From the NCBI RefSeq assembly GCF_048128805.1, contig NC_136012.1, forward strand, positions 12,425,725-12,489,724: a stretch of DNA of 64,000 nt. The letters run 5' to 3'. The DNA comes from Centroberyx gerrardi (taxonomy: Eukaryota > Chordata > Actinopteri > Beryciformes > Berycidae). The position numbers and the translations under genes were made by a program. The notes below the pieces were generated by a model. It had not been told where the DNA came from and did not search any database. It saw nothing but the letters and a program-made list of their open reading frames with translations. Positions 1 through 23,750 of this stretch are shown one piece after another (position 1 is the stretch's first letter; every line of letters starts with the position of its first letter).

Positions 1-50
1 ACGTAAACAAACTCGCTCGGGTAGTTCTTTTTTTTTTTTTATTTTTTTAG

Positions 51-116
51 GATACATTCCTGAATGCCATGGCAGTTGCTGAAAGCCCTGCCATGTTACA
101 CGAACAGACCCTCTAG
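51..116 (+). CDS. Possible terminal coding exon of an unidentified upstream gene
   Basis: A long T-rich tract ends in TTTTTTTAG at 43-50, which looks like a splice acceptor. The next base opens a frame of 21 codons (starting Asp-Thr-Phe-Leu-Asn-Ala-Met) that ends at a TAG at 114-116; the other two frames stop sooner. About 560 bases later there is an AATAAA, so the arrangement fits a last exon followed by a 3' UTR. I do not recognise the peptide, and 21 residues are too few to name a family. It could equally be a chance open frame in an intergenic stretch; the gene body would lie left of the window. Confidence 0.3.
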   Translation, partial: DTFLNAMAVAESPAMLHEQTL

Positions 117-695
117 ACACACATCTACTTCTATGGTTATGCTGTCCTGCATTTAATTTGACCCTGTGGAATAACACTACGACATCAAAGGGAAACGGTG
201 TGCTTTCTTGTAGTGCAAAAAGGATTGCAACCTTTTTGTTCATATTTTCTTGGGCGTGAGAGACTTTTCAATTGCTTGAACATTAATGCATTTCTTGTCA
301 ACAATAATTATGGATGATACTGTAAATTGATCATGCCTTAAGCTTGAAGTACAAAGAGCTCTTGCTGTTCTAGTGTTCTGTTTCACGGCCAGACATTTTT
401 CTTGGAATCTCCATTTGCGCTGATTCAGATACTTATGAACGGGTGGCACATGCACTATAATAGTCAAAGGAATAACTGAATCAATGCTGCAGTTGGATCC
501 CATAGGGCACAATGTAATAATGTACTGTACAGTGGTTACACATGTTGAGCTGATTCTGTGTGAGTGTATGTGTGATAAAGCCAGTAGCGATGCAGAGGAT
601 TTTGGTGGCCTTTCAGAGACGATTTTTAATGTGTTTTCAGATGGAGATATTCCTCTCGCACAATTTGTGTACAAATAAAGTTTAATAGAGAACGA
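117..695 (+). other. Putative 3' UTR of the upstream gene
   Basis: No convincing coding frame is seen. The stretch is AT-rich, carries stops in all plus frames and ends shortly after an AATAAA at 674-679, as a 3' UTR would. A 144-codon open frame on the minus strand (240-674) has no recognisable domain and is treated as chance. Confidence 0.3.
674..679 (+). terminator. Candidate poly(A) signal of the upstream gene
   Basis: A canonical AATAAA followed within ~25 bases by a T-rich tract (TTTTTTTTTC). It is the first strong signal after the putative terminal exon at 51-116. Confidence 0.35.
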
Positions 696-773
696 CTTTT
701 TTTTTCAAAAAGTGTCATGTCTTCTATTCAAAGAAACTCGGGGTCCAAATCTGTTTGGGCAATATTGATTATT

Positions 774-787
774 GTGACACCTAGTGG
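774..787 (-). promoter_or_regulatory. CTCF-like site upstream of ctbp1
   Basis: Read on the minus strand this is CCACTAGGTGTCAC, which matches 13 of 14 positions of the CTCF core CCASYAGRKGGCRS. It sits between the end of the upstream gene (~695) and the ctbp1 promoter region, a usual place for a boundary element. Binding is inferred from the motif alone. Confidence 0.35.
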
Positions 788-1429
788 TTGATTTCAGCAT
801 GACTGGTGTTTCATATAAATGTATTTTGTCTATTGACTTCACCAACAGTACGAATTGATGCATAACATTCTGGTAAAACAAAAAGTTCACTAAGGAACTT
901 TGATTAAACCGAGTTATAACAGTAACGATTAATTGCCGTTTAAGAAAAATAAATTGTTACAGTTGGAAATAATCAAGAGTGGGTAAAATGGATAAGAACA
1001 GTTTTCGATAGATAACAGGAGTTAGTTTGGCAACTGGCAAGGGATAGTGACTTAGTTTCTGTAACTTTATTGAAGTCTTCAGCATCCTTGGCACATTTGC
1101 CATTCCGCCGTGGAAGGTGAGGGCGCTCCTTCCAGTCCACTGATGCTTCTTCACAGACGGTCTGACCCCCCATCAACAAGCCACTTCCTCTTTTTTCTGA
1201 TTTCATGGCGATCGGGAGAGAGGGAACACCACCGACGCACGCACACTGTCTCAGCACTCCTGAAAGAGTTTAATCGGGGTAAATAATCCACCATTTTTGC
1301 ACGATTCAGTCACTGGGGTAGGGAATGTTGCCACTTTAATTTAATTATGCGGGCGATCCATGTTTCCCTGTAGAATTAAGCTAATCTGGTAGCTTCTATG
1401 TCACATATTCACATTGTAGCGCCACTCGC

Positions 1430-2210
1430 TGATAACAAATCGGACGAAATGGGCTCCCCCTCCGCCTGCATCTCCCACACACGCAGCGGCACGCTAGTTA
1501 ACGGCGGTGGCTAGCTAACGTTAGCAATGATGCAAACGTCTCCATAGTTGTATGGATATGATCAAAATTGACACCTTTGCTAGCCAGCTAAATAATCGTG
1601 GGTTGGTTGTTTGTATTTGGCTGAGGTTTCGGAAGAATTTGATGTTTTCTTGAATTTGTTCCTTACGTTACAAACCGCAACAGTGTTTGTGTTTGGGTAG
1701 CCAACGTTAACATTGGCTAGCTACCTAGCTATGTAACGTTAGCTCGCTTGGCAATTTAGAAGTTAAAACAACTCAGAAGTTATACGCTAGGTGTGATAGT
1801 TTTATGGCCTAACGTGAGCTAAACATCATTTTGCACACTACTTTGGAATATCTGCATGAAAGAGACAAATGTTATCCAAAAGCCACTGCAAGCCTTGTGA
1901 TTCTTGTGGCTAAAGAACGGGTTAGCATTAGCGAGTTTTGTAGCTAGTTAACGGTAACTAGCATAAGTTGCTAGCTAGCGGCTCCCTTCATGATTGGGAT
2001 TTTACCTTCAAATTACTGTTGAAATTAGTCAATTATACCGTCGATTACGCTACACGTAGCAAAGGTGATTCGATACACTGTGCTGTTGAAATATTACTGT
2101 TTTTAACTGTAACATTAACTGTAGTAAAGCATGGCTAGCTACCGGTTTTATTGGTAGAGAAAGAGTTTGCAAAAGTATTTGAGCTTCAGTAGCTAACCTG
2201 CTCACGCTTA
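1430..2210 (+). promoter_or_regulatory. ctbp1: Probable ctbp1 long-isoform promoter and 5' noncoding region
   Basis: The stretch has several CpGs around 1430-1530 and a dense set of palindromes of the type TAACGTTA, GCTAGC and GTTAAC from about 1490 to 2200. The same motifs cluster at the starts of kdm3b and reep2 in this window. The first coding exon of ctbp1 has its own splice acceptor at 3164-3165, so at least one noncoding exon must lie upstream, and this is the best candidate region. I cannot place the transcription start or the donor exactly. Confidence 0.4.
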
Positions 2211-3183
2211 TGACAACAAATTATTGGCTAAACTTGTCACTAAACTAAGCATATATTAACAAACACGACATTTTACAGTCAATCCTCACTGCTGTGTGTA
2301 CAAGCTTGCAAACGTGAGTTGGGATGGTGTTTTGTGTGCCAAAGAGCCTCCTGCAATGTTATCAACTGTATGATATTGTCGTCTTATATTTTTAAAGGCA
2401 GTATACTTTTTCCTTGTTTACAGTGTAAACAGAGTTGTCAACCTGATTGGCACAAAGGCACAAACGGAATTGTTCTGCTGGTGAGTTTCAAAATATGTAT
2501 GACCATTAATACACATAGAGAGAAATAGTGGAAGCCCACATAGTCGTTTTGATTAACATGAAGTGTCTTTTTCCATTCAAAATTATCAGTGATTTGCTGT
2601 CGAGTCTTGATTCAAGTTGTTATTAGCCGTTATTATCCTACTTAAATAGTTGCATGTGAGATTATTCAACTGGGCATGTTAGGTAGGTTTGTTATGTCTT
2701 TTCAACATGATATTTTGTCTTGTGCTTTGTTTCCTTGTGTTGTATTTTGTTGCATGCTGTACTGCATCATTTTGTTTTGCGATTGATTGTTGATTAGTAA
2801 GTTTTAGATAGGTTCATTCTTTGTAAAGTCCTTTGAGACATGCTTGTCATGAATGGTGATGCTAATGCATTGCCGTTCATTAGGTTCTGATACATAAGGT
2901 TCTGAGACCAATTGCCAACATTCAGTTATTGCTAATTTTATGCACACAAAAGTCAATGCCATAACGTACATTCTATTAGGTACCTTTTTCCTGTCTACCA
3001 GTTTTGATATTTTTTTCTCCAGAACATAAGTCATTAGGTCAGTTACGCTAGGAAATGTAAAAGTATAAATGGAATTTGTATCTTTACTGACTGTCATCCA
3101 TTTGTGTTTGCAGGTGTAACTGAGGGCTCCCTAGCACTTGGATCTGTTCGTTTCTTCTGTCCCAGGTTCAGACTGCTTAGTCT

Positions 3184-14866
<11,683 letters not shown>

Positions 14867-15754
14867 CCCCCCCCCGCTGCCGCCAACACATTCCGTCACC
14901 CCTGGAAACCAACCCACACCCCCGGCCCCCCTCCCGGCATCAGACACAGCTCCCACCCTCCAGTACATTGACATTGGCAGCACCAGTTTGACCTGATGTG
15001 GATCTACACAGTCCAGTTTCTCAGATCACATAACCAGCCCAGGAGTGACCTATCCACAGCTACCCCCCCCCCCCCCCCCATCCACACCCCTGCCACTGCC
15101 AGAAACCCCGGAACACTCAAATCCCTCCATCCTCCCTCGTGCCCAACCAGCGCCCCACCCACCCCACCCCGTCCCCGTCCCCTCCCAACCCCTCCCCCCC
15201 CCCTTCAGTCCCCCACAACGTCAGCAATAACTCTCTTCTCAAGGATTCAATAATTGGATTGGTTTATTTCCTTAGTTGGCTGTTTTTGTTTTAATGGAAA
15301 GTTGATCTGTTATGGTTCTAGGTGTTATTGTTTTTTTTGTTTGTTTGTAAAAATAGCATTTCTGATGAGGCTTTGCAGTAAGCCTCCCCCTGCCGTCCTG
15401 CTCTGACTCTGACCGGTCGAGGCGCAGAGGCAGGAAGGTTGAAGCCCCCCTATGTACATTAATGGCTGATGTTACTGCTCTCTTCTTCTTCGCTTCTTTT
15501 TCCTCTCACCTCCACCTTTCTCGTGGTGGGGAAAAACATGTACAAAAGTAAACAAGACAGAATCACAGACAGTACATCCTGTCCTCCCCACCAGGCATCT
15601 GACTAACCCCAGCCCAAATTTTTTTGTTTTTACTTTTTTTATTCCCCCCCCCCCCACCCCCACCCCCATCTCTCCCTGACCTCTCCCTGGTACCGTTGTC
15701 TGCTTGCCCAGCATAGGGATCCATAATGCTGTCAGTTTTGAGCTCCCTCAGCCC

Positions 15755-15760
15755 ATTAAA
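15755..15760 (+). terminator. ctbp1: Candidate proximal poly(A) signal of ctbp1
   Basis: ATTAAA followed by GCATGTTGTGTCTCC, a GU-rich downstream element about 10 bases on. Confidence 0.35.
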
Positions 15761-16193
15761 GCATGTTGTGTCTCCTCAGCTCATCCTTCTTCTGATCACA
15801 GTCAGTCAGCTCTCACCCCTGTGAGTCCTGTCTCTCCCCGCCGGGAGTTGACAACTGTTTGACGTTCTGTTTTGACGGAGTGACACCTGAGATCCTCCCT
15901 CAACTCCTTTTTGCTGTGACCCTGTACTCATGGGCCAGACATCTATGATGTGTTTTTATATTTACATGTGCTTCGGCCCACGGGGGTTGTTTTGTCTTTA
16001 ACATGTCCTGAAAGAATCTCTTAGAACGGCGTCATATCAGACAGCACCTAGGCTTGGGTTTCCATCTCATGCAAAATGGCTGAAGAATTGTGTGTGTGTA
16101 TGAGGTGTCTTTTACACAGAGCGCCCACACATGGAATCAAATGCAGCAGCTTTCCTAGCTGGAAAAACAACACGGTGCACACCAGGGGCCTTG

Positions 16194-16207
16194 CCACCAG
16201 AGGGCAC
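16194..16207 (+). promoter_or_regulatory. CTCF-like core motif in the ctbp1 3' region
   Basis: CCACCAGAGGGCAC matches all 14 positions of the CTCF core consensus CCASYAGRKGGCRS. It lies near the middle of the putative ctbp1 3' UTR. Occupancy cannot be judged from sequence. Confidence 0.45.
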
Positions 16208-18958
16208 TGTCTGAATGCTCAGAGCTGAGAGAGCTGCAGCATTATTCAGTGAGTAATACCCTGTTCAGACAATGGATCATTTCACTGAAACAGATGTGCG
16301 GTTTAAGGTTTAGCTTTAGGAGAGACAGTGATGAAGAACATGATTTTTGCCTCCCTGACGCGATCACACACTGCCGACTTTCAGAAAACGGGATGGGTGA
16401 CCAGGGATCGACTACCGCCTTATTGTTTTAGATCTCAGTTTTTTACTCACTCCACCCCACCAGCCCTCTCCCACTGTCATAGCCCACCCTACACATCTGC
16501 TCAGTGAACCAGTATGCATCCACCAATCCCTTTAAGCGAGACGGGACAGAGTAGTGTTTAGATTCCCTATATGAGCAAGGGGACAGTGTTCTTGCATGCT
16601 GGCTTTGTTAATGACAGTGGTGTGTGTGTGCGTGTGCGTGCGTGTGCGCGTGCGTGTTTGTGTGCGTGTGTGTGCGTGTGTGTTCCCTCACCCTGTTGTG
16701 ATAACAAGCTGTTGTCTTTCCAAAGGAATAGTCCCTAGGAGTAACTTTTAACGCCGTTGCCCTGGTGTCAAGGGAACACCTTTCTAGTACCTCAGTAACA
16801 GATATTGAATGTACCGTGCATACCCTTTTCTTTTTTGTACAGATTTTCTAGATAACTTCTTTGCTATTCCTCACCAGAAGGGTTGTGAAATTGTAGCATT
16901 GATGATACAACAAAAAGAATCGCCCCATAAAATGATTTGACTAAATCTTTGTAGATTTGCTGTAGGTCACTGTTGAATTCTCAGGCTTCAAAACCAATGT
17001 GTATCTGTTTGCCTTTACCTTTTTTTTTCCTCATTGCGGAAAAAATGAGCACAATGCTTTCCCATGATTATAAATTTTGACTTCAGACTCTAGATTATCT
17101 TAACATATTTCGACCTCCATCTTACTGGCTAATGAAAATGAGGAAAAACGAAAGGCGGTCGTCATGGTCTGCTAGTTTTCTTTAGTAGAACATTAGAGGT
17201 AGATGCTGTTGCTGTTTTGTTTTTTTTAAGCCCCTCCCCCCCCAATGTCATGCTGCTCTATCTATAGTGCATGTGAGGTATTTTTTTAGGGGAAATGCTA
17301 TTGGCTTAAATAATTTGTCATCTTGTTGTTCCCCTCTGCTCCCCCGCCTCTCCCCCACAGTGTTTAAACCCAAGTTGCCATTTTGTCGTGGTCAGTTTCC
17401 AGTGATGTACAGTTTTTTCCCCAGAGTCTATGAGCGACATGGAGCGTGTCCGTGTCCAGAGATGTTAGGCTCCTCTGTCATGTGATGAGTATATATTTTT
17501 AAAATAACCCCCATAGTTTGGATTATGAGCATTATAGTAATCTTAAATTTGCTGTTGATGATAACTATGATATTTTTTTTTTTCAGTTCAGCAGTGCACT
17601 GTTATAAAAAACCATTCTGTTTTATTGTAGAATTTTCATTTTTATGGATTTGCTCTCTCTGTGTTCTACATGTTGTACTGAAACATTTCAGAGAAAATAA
17701 GAGATCCCTCTCCCTGTGAAACTTTGTGACTTTTTTTTTGTTTTTGTTTTCTTTTTTTAATCTTAGTCTAGCTGCCCTATCCAGCCGCTATCCTCTGGGC
17801 CTTATCTCTCCCTGTAAAAGTAGCTATTTTAGAAAGTCGCCATGGAACCACTCACTGCCTTAATACAGTTGACCACAGCAGGTGAGGTCAGGAGACGCAC
17901 GCAGTCGAAAAACGAGGCCGTCAGGATCAAGGCCCCTCCGCAAAGCACCTCACACCCCAACAGGCCTATCTATGGAAGCAAATCAAAAGCACCTTTCGTT
18001 CCCCTGTCAGCGAAGAGTCGTGTTTAGTTTGAGTTTGCTTTTGATTTTTGTCTCACTCTGCAAACACACCAATCCAGCGTCAATTCTTAACTGTGCAGGA
18101 AAGAGGTGTTTTGTTGTTTTTTTAAGTAGTTCAAGTCAGCCCAGCAAGTGTGTATGTGTGTAGGCTAACAGATAAGCACAGTGCTGGGGTATACGCTCAC
18201 AAAGCCACAGCTGATATTTCACTCTTGGGTGTGAGAATGCCACCATCCACCCCTACCCCCCCCTCCCCCACAACACACACACACACACACACACACTCCG
18301 GGGCTCTGAATGCGTCTTTCATGGTGTGGCCAGAGCCCCAGTGAGGAGGGGTGTGGGGGGGTTGGGGGGGGGGGGCACAGCGGACACTGGTGTGGTCTGT
18401 CAAAAAGCGGAAAATTATGGTCAGAATTGGTCACTTTTCTCTCTCTCAGGGTTCAAATGCACACATATCCTCCTGCAGTCGCCCTCTATCTCTGTCCCTC
18501 GTCCGGTTTTCCACCCTCAGAATGTAGAACAGCCTCCTGCGTTATAGACCCGCTCCCCCCTCGTTCCCTTTGTGCACAGGTCTGAACGTTTTGGGTTTTT
18601 TTTTTTTTTTTTTTTTTTTTTCTTTTCTTTTCTTTCTTTGGCACTGACATCTAACCATCTAACAAGGAATGAATGAATGAATGTTTGAAGGTGACTGTGT
18701 GTAATGTTAAAATTGGGAAATGTATTTTTACAACATGTGAACATGTTTTTTTTTTGTTTTTTTGTTTTTTTTCACTCACTCTCATTGTGAATTAATTGAT
18801 TTTTTTCTTTCACCAGACTGCAAAAACCACAAAAAAAAGAGAAAAAAAATCTCCTGTAACTAGGCTCTTAAGCTTTATTTTTGTTTTGTTTACTTTTTTA
18901 TTAGAAACAATCATGTTTGTGATGGTAACTTCCGATGGTAAACTCCACACCGTATTTT

Positions 18959-18964
18959 AATAAA
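18959..18964 (+). terminator. ctbp1: Distal poly(A) signal of ctbp1
   Basis: AATAAA in a T-rich context, followed by TTTTTGCTTTTCTCATTTTT. It is the last strong signal before the repeat-rich spacer. Confidence 0.5.
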
Positions 18965-20157
18965 ATCTTAAAAAATTAACCTTTTTGCTTTTCTCATTTT
19001 TGGCTGATAAAATAAAATGCAACTTGTCTGCTGTCTGTCACTTTTTTCCCTCCTTAGCTTTGTCTTTTCACTCAGCTGTCGATATCCCAGAGTTTCTTAA
19101 TATCATCTTGCTTTCTTTTTCAACTATTGCTACCTGGAATCCTGATGTGTATTCAGCACAGTTCACACTGAACCTTTACCTCGTTGTGTCTTTGTTTATG
19201 TCTTTGTAAGATTTCCATAAGATTTGCTGGATAAAGGGCATAGTTGTCAGTCAATTGGTGACAATCTGTGTTTATTGCCCGCCTCTCTCCCCACTGATTA
19301 CACTCAGCAGCCTGAGGACAGGAGCCATGTTTACAGAGCTTTTGCCATAAACAAAATTGTTTACAACCACTGTTTGTCTGCCCTTTTTTTTTTATATGGG
19401 ACGAGGGGTGATGCAGTGCCAAGAGGGGCGCATGGCGGCAGCTTGATGAGCGGGCAGACGAGGTTTAGTGTAAAGGGAGTGAGGTTCTGTGTAGTCTGAG
19501 ACCCACAGGGCATAGAGGAGGGCGGGAGAATATCGGCCCCGAAATTGCTACCACATGCACATAACCAGGAGCCTGCTCTCCAAACAGAGCATAGTGACTG
19601 GAAGCTGAAGTCCCGTCACTTGAGGCCCCCTTAGGAGCCCGCTGCCTTTAGGCCGGCACCCTCAGGAGCAAGGAGTGTTGAATGCAGATGAGTCCTATTT
19701 GAGTTTCCTCTGAAGTATGCATCCCAAGATTTTCCAGCCCTCAGACCAACACTAGGTAGCTCTCTTCATAGTTAAATATCTTGGATAAATGGATAGATAA
19801 ATGTCAATGTAGGCTTGTAACCAGCCACGAGTGGGGATGGCCAGGATGTGTGCTTTTTGGAATCTGTTATTGTTCCTTCTTTCTTTTTCAGGAACAGTTT
19901 ATCTTGTATCATGTGGTGCAAAGAATATCCCCTGTGAACCATTTGCAGTTGTTAATGTGCTTTTGTTCTACCCGTCCAAAAACTCTATGGCAGAAGAACT
20001 GTAAGTGAACCCCCTCTGTGATTTTGACTGATAGTTACTTTATACTTATTCACAGTTTTGACATTCACAGATACTGGGAGCAAGTTGCCAAGATGGCAGC
20101 GGCTACGTACTGCGCACGCCAGTTTCTGCGCAAGCGATGGACGAGCAGATTGCATAA

Positions 20158-20182
20158 CTGTGTGTGTGTGTGTGTGTGTGTC
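20158..20182. repeat. (GT)n microsatellite
   Basis: About 12 uninterrupted GT units directly after GCATAACT. Confidence 0.9.
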
Positions 20183-20267
20183 TAGGTGAAGGAGGCCCAG
20201 GATGCGAGCAGCACTTTAACTGGCATGATTCACACACACCTCGGCTCATTGCTTCCCAATTCCCACT

Positions 20268-20268
<1 letters not shown>

Positions 20269-20304
<36 letters not shown>
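20269..20304. repeat. 36-base poly-G tract
   Basis: An uninterrupted run of 36 G on the plus strand, with a second run of about 13 G at 20410-20422. Such tracts can form G-quadruplexes and are prone to length errors in sequencing and assembly. Confidence 0.9.
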
Positions 20305-20305
<1 letters not shown>

Positions 20306-20790
20306 GCGTTGTGCAACAAAGTGCAGCACCCGCACCGCACCGTCCACCACTCCCAGTGCAATACATTCCCCCTGTCAGGCCCCATGCTGGGCAGGCCAGA
20401 TATTTATTTGGGGGGGGGGGGGTTGTTTACTCTGGTCAGGGGGGAGGAGGGGTTAAGGGTCTCGAGGGATTTGATCAGATCTGGGAACTCGCTACTAGCC
20501 AAACCTGTAAAATGGGGCTTCAGCACGCTGGTTCTCGCAATGCCGGGTCAGTAGCTACAATTATATGACGCAGGTTATGAGCATCTGAGCTGCTCTGTAA
20601 AATGGGTCTTCCTGCTTGGGTAACATCTATTGGTTTTAGTGAGTGGGTCACAAAAGAGGAAAAAAAAACAGCCTAAAGTGGGTCATAGGTCATGCGAGAA
20701 GGTTTGACATCAACCAGGAAAAGTTGCTTGAGCCTTGATGGGGAGAAAGAAGAGAGTAGTTTGACACGAGACGAGGTCAGGATGTGTGTG

Positions 20791-20825
<35 letters not shown>

Positions 20826-21040
20826 GTGAGAGCTTAGAGAGATGGCCTATCCCACTTGAAGGGATTGTACTACCAACCCAAAGACAGTTGGACAAATATT
20901 TACCTTCGGTCCTCTGTGGAATAAAAAATGAATCCAGCCGCTGGATGAGTCAGATGTTGCATCACCTCAGATTACACCAGCTTTGTTTTGTGTGGCTAAG
21001 ATTTCGCCGTGCGTCTTTTGTATTCAACCAGCGATACGGT

Positions 21041-21110
21041 TTAACATTACATTACATTATGTCATTTTATTTCTACGTCCAAAGCGACTTACAATAAGTG
21101 CATTTTGTCA
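21041..21110. repeat. Teleost interspersed repeat fragment
   Basis: The words ACATTACATTACATTATGTC and CAAAGCGACTTACAATAAGT are hallmarks of a very common teleost interspersed repeat whose members carry an AAAGCGACTTACAATAAGTG block. Only this short fragment is recognisable. Confidence 0.6.
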
Positions 21111-22864
21111 ACAGTAGTCAAGCCAACCGTATATCACAGTCTTCATCAGCTTAAGCCTTTAATAAGAATAAGTAGCATTTGTAGAATCAGAATTGGGTTT
21201 TTTTGGGGGGTTTTTTTAGAGTAGAAGGGGAAACACATCAAACACATTAAACAAAGACATTAACAAACAATCTCTAATTATTTGCTACATCCAGTCAGCC
21301 TTCCCATCCTTTCCCCCCCTAATATGGCAACACAATACACAGTGAATGTTATCCCTCCAGCCTCTCCAGTGTCCCTCTGGAGGGTGTCTGGATGGTTGGA
21401 GGGGGTGAAGCTGAGACTCCCGCTGGAGCTCGCGTGGCAGCAGCCCAACATGCTGCTCAGCTCATGGTTTTCCTCTCATTGCTTCACTCACTTGGCCAGT
21501 TTAACATTGACGTGAGCACGTGACTGACAGGAAGAAAATGTCCAGCTATCTTAGAGATTTGCGTCAGCCAGGCAACCTGTAATTTAATGTGTGTGTGTGT
21601 ATGCACCATGAATGTGTCTATTCTAGTGACTCAGAGCCAGACCAGGCCTAGGTAATCATCAATTCCCGCACAGGTTTGCGAGCATATGTGTGTGTGTGTG
21701 TGTGTGTGTGTTTGTTTGTCCACATGTTTGTGTCTGCATCAGTGCGAGTGAATTAAAGCACTGTGTATGTTTTCAATTCAAATGTGTGCGTACTCACACA
21801 CCATTTGAATTGACACCTGTGTACTTGTGCCTGTGTGAATGACGGTTCACCGAGGCCAACGTGAGTCAATCTGGACGCCGAGCTTGCTGTCATTAATCAG
21901 CGGGCAGCCGAGGGGAAGTCTGGGTTTTTCCCGTAACCTACTTTCAGCTGCACACACACACACACACACACAAAGACAGACAGACAGATAGACGGATAGA
22001 TAGGTAGCGACATTAAAACCCAGTGCCGAGAGAAAGACGGAGGCAGAATGTTCCGCAGAGAGACAGGTAGAGGAAGGATAAACGAGCAGAGGAGATGGAA
22101 AGAGTGAGGAACAGTGGGGAGCGGGAGACAGACGAGGGAGGAGGAGAGATGGAGAGGGATGAAGGCAGAGGCGGACGGAGGGAAGGTTTGATTGTTTGTC
22201 TGTTTGATTGTTCATGACTACGGGACACAAAGACCAAACCGTTGCTCTATCCATCTCTAACTCCACTTCTCCTCCCCCTCTTCCTCCATCTGCTCCTCCT
22301 CGTCTCTCCTCATTCCTGGAAGGTTAACAGCTGGGCCATACAGTGACGTGGCCTAGTCAGTTTAAATCTCTTTGCTCCTTCGTCTTCCCACAGCCAAAGC
22401 GTCTCTTAGCTTTGGCTAATCCTAGCCAGGTCGTCTCTGGCTGGGTTGACAGTGCAGATCTAAGGGCTAGCAGGGTCTGTTCTGGACAGGCCACAGCCTG
22501 TATTTCACAATGACATACCTCTTCAATTGGGGCCACTTATGTGTGTGTGTGTGTGTGTGCGTGTGTGAGAGTGAGTGAAATGTTCCATATATTACACATA
22601 TTCATATTCATCCCACCTAGAGGCCATCTGACGACTGCTTTGTTACATCATGGCAATGGATAATAATCAGGAAATTAAAAAAAAAAAGGTCTAAGGAGTT
22701 TTAACAGACACACACACAAACACACACACACACGCACACACACACACCCTCTCGCTCCTCTACTCTGAGACTCTGACACGTTGATCAGTGAGTGGTGGAC
22801 CAGTAACAGAAACCTCCCTGGTTGTCCATGTGTGTACCAGCTGTGGGAACTGGTGACCACACAT

Positions 22865-22896
<32 letters not shown>

Positions 22897-23023
22897 CTCT
22901 CCTTCTCTGACCTGAGGAAAAGGGGTTCCTCGGCTGAGATCACAGCTGGATCTGCCACGGGACGGAAGAGCTGTCTGAAGGGAGAACGCAGGGTTAGCGT
23001 TCAAAAGCTTTTGATTCTCCGCA

Positions 23024-23103
23024 ACTGTCCAATCAGTAAATTGATTGCGGGAATAAAAGATAGCCCGCGCTTCTGTCCAGACTCCACGCGTCATTTGGTG
23101 AGT
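23024..23103 (+). promoter_or_regulatory. Candidate spon2 promoter with CCAAT and TATA-like boxes
   Basis: A CCAAT box (GTCCAATCAG, about 23026-23035) is followed at 23051-23059 by AATAAAAGA, which can serve as a TATA-like element, and by a consensus donor TTG|GTGAGT at 23097-23103. The spacing would give a very short first exon spliced to the acceptor at 28263-28264. This is the only place in the spacer where I see that series, but it is weak evidence. Confidence 0.25.
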
Positions 23104-23700
23104 TATCCAGGTTGCATGTCTGTCCGTGAGCCCTATTTCTCATTTCTCCTTCTATTCTACTGGCATGTCATTATTCAGCAACTCTACACCTCTGAAGTCT
23201 GACGGCATGAGCTGAAGCACCGGAGTAAGAAAATACACCAGGAGTCCAGTGCTGAGTGGCGTATGTTAAAAGAGGCCAATGTGGTGTTGATTACCTTGTC
23301 AGCAATGTGAACCGAGGTTGCTGAGTTTACACAGCCACTGAAAGACTAGAGTGTGTGTGTACACAAGAAGAGAGAGAAAGGGAGAGAGAGAGAGAGAGAG
23401 AGAGAAAAGGACAGATACTGTAGGAGAGGAGGGAGGTTGTTAACTGCCTTTCCATACAAGGAAAGGTAGGGGGAGAAAAGAGGAGGGGAGGAGAGAGAGG
23501 GAGAAAGAGAGAGAGAGAGAGAGAGGAGGGTAATACAAGGGGATACAATGAGAGGGAGGAGGGAGGGAGAGAGAGAAATTTGGAGAGAGAGAGAGAGAGA
23601 GAGAGCGAGAGAAGAGTGAGGGATAGAGGGGATAAAGGCTGATAAGGTTTCACACGGTTGTACCAGACGGCCTGTGGCAGCAGAGAGGAGGAGAGAAGAG

Positions 23701-23750
23701 CGAGCGAGCGAGCGAGCGAGTGAGTGAGTGAGTGAGTGAGTGAGTGAGTG
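23701..23750. repeat. (CGAG)n-(TGAG)n compound microsatellite
   Basis: Five CGAG units at 23701-23720 pass without interruption into seven or more TGAG units up to 23750. It lies inside a longer purine-rich block. Confidence 0.9.

Larger units (their letters stand above)
14867..18985 (+). other. ctbp1: ctbp1 3' UTR (long form)
   Basis: After the TAG at 14864-14866 no further acceptor with an open frame is seen. The region starts with C-rich tracts (15062-15080, 15190-15203, 15645-15664) and later becomes T-rich. It carries a proximal ATTAAA at 15755 and a distal AATAAA at 18959, so transcripts with ~0.9-kb and ~4.1-kb 3' UTRs are possible. Simple repeats occur at about 16620-16682 (GT-rich), 18273-18296 (CA) and 18596-18621 (T run). 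Confidence 0.6.

Noticed and set aside
240..674. 144-codon minus-strand open frame
   Set aside because: Composition is ordinary intergenic, with no motif, no promoter and no splice signals that extend it. It also overlaps what looks like a plus-strand 3' UTR.
973..1257. 94-codon minus-strand open frame upstream of ctbp1
   Set aside because: No recognisable domain; it runs through an AATAAA-type word and no acceptor or donor frames it convincingly. It could be part of a divergent noncoding transcript, which cannot be shown here.
20096..20190. Short frame starting MAAATYCARQFLRKRW that looks like a mitochondrial-type first exon
   Set aside because: It runs straight into a GT microsatellite, has no clear donor, and no downstream exon fits. 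The CAAGATGGC word could also belong to a retrotransposon 5' end.
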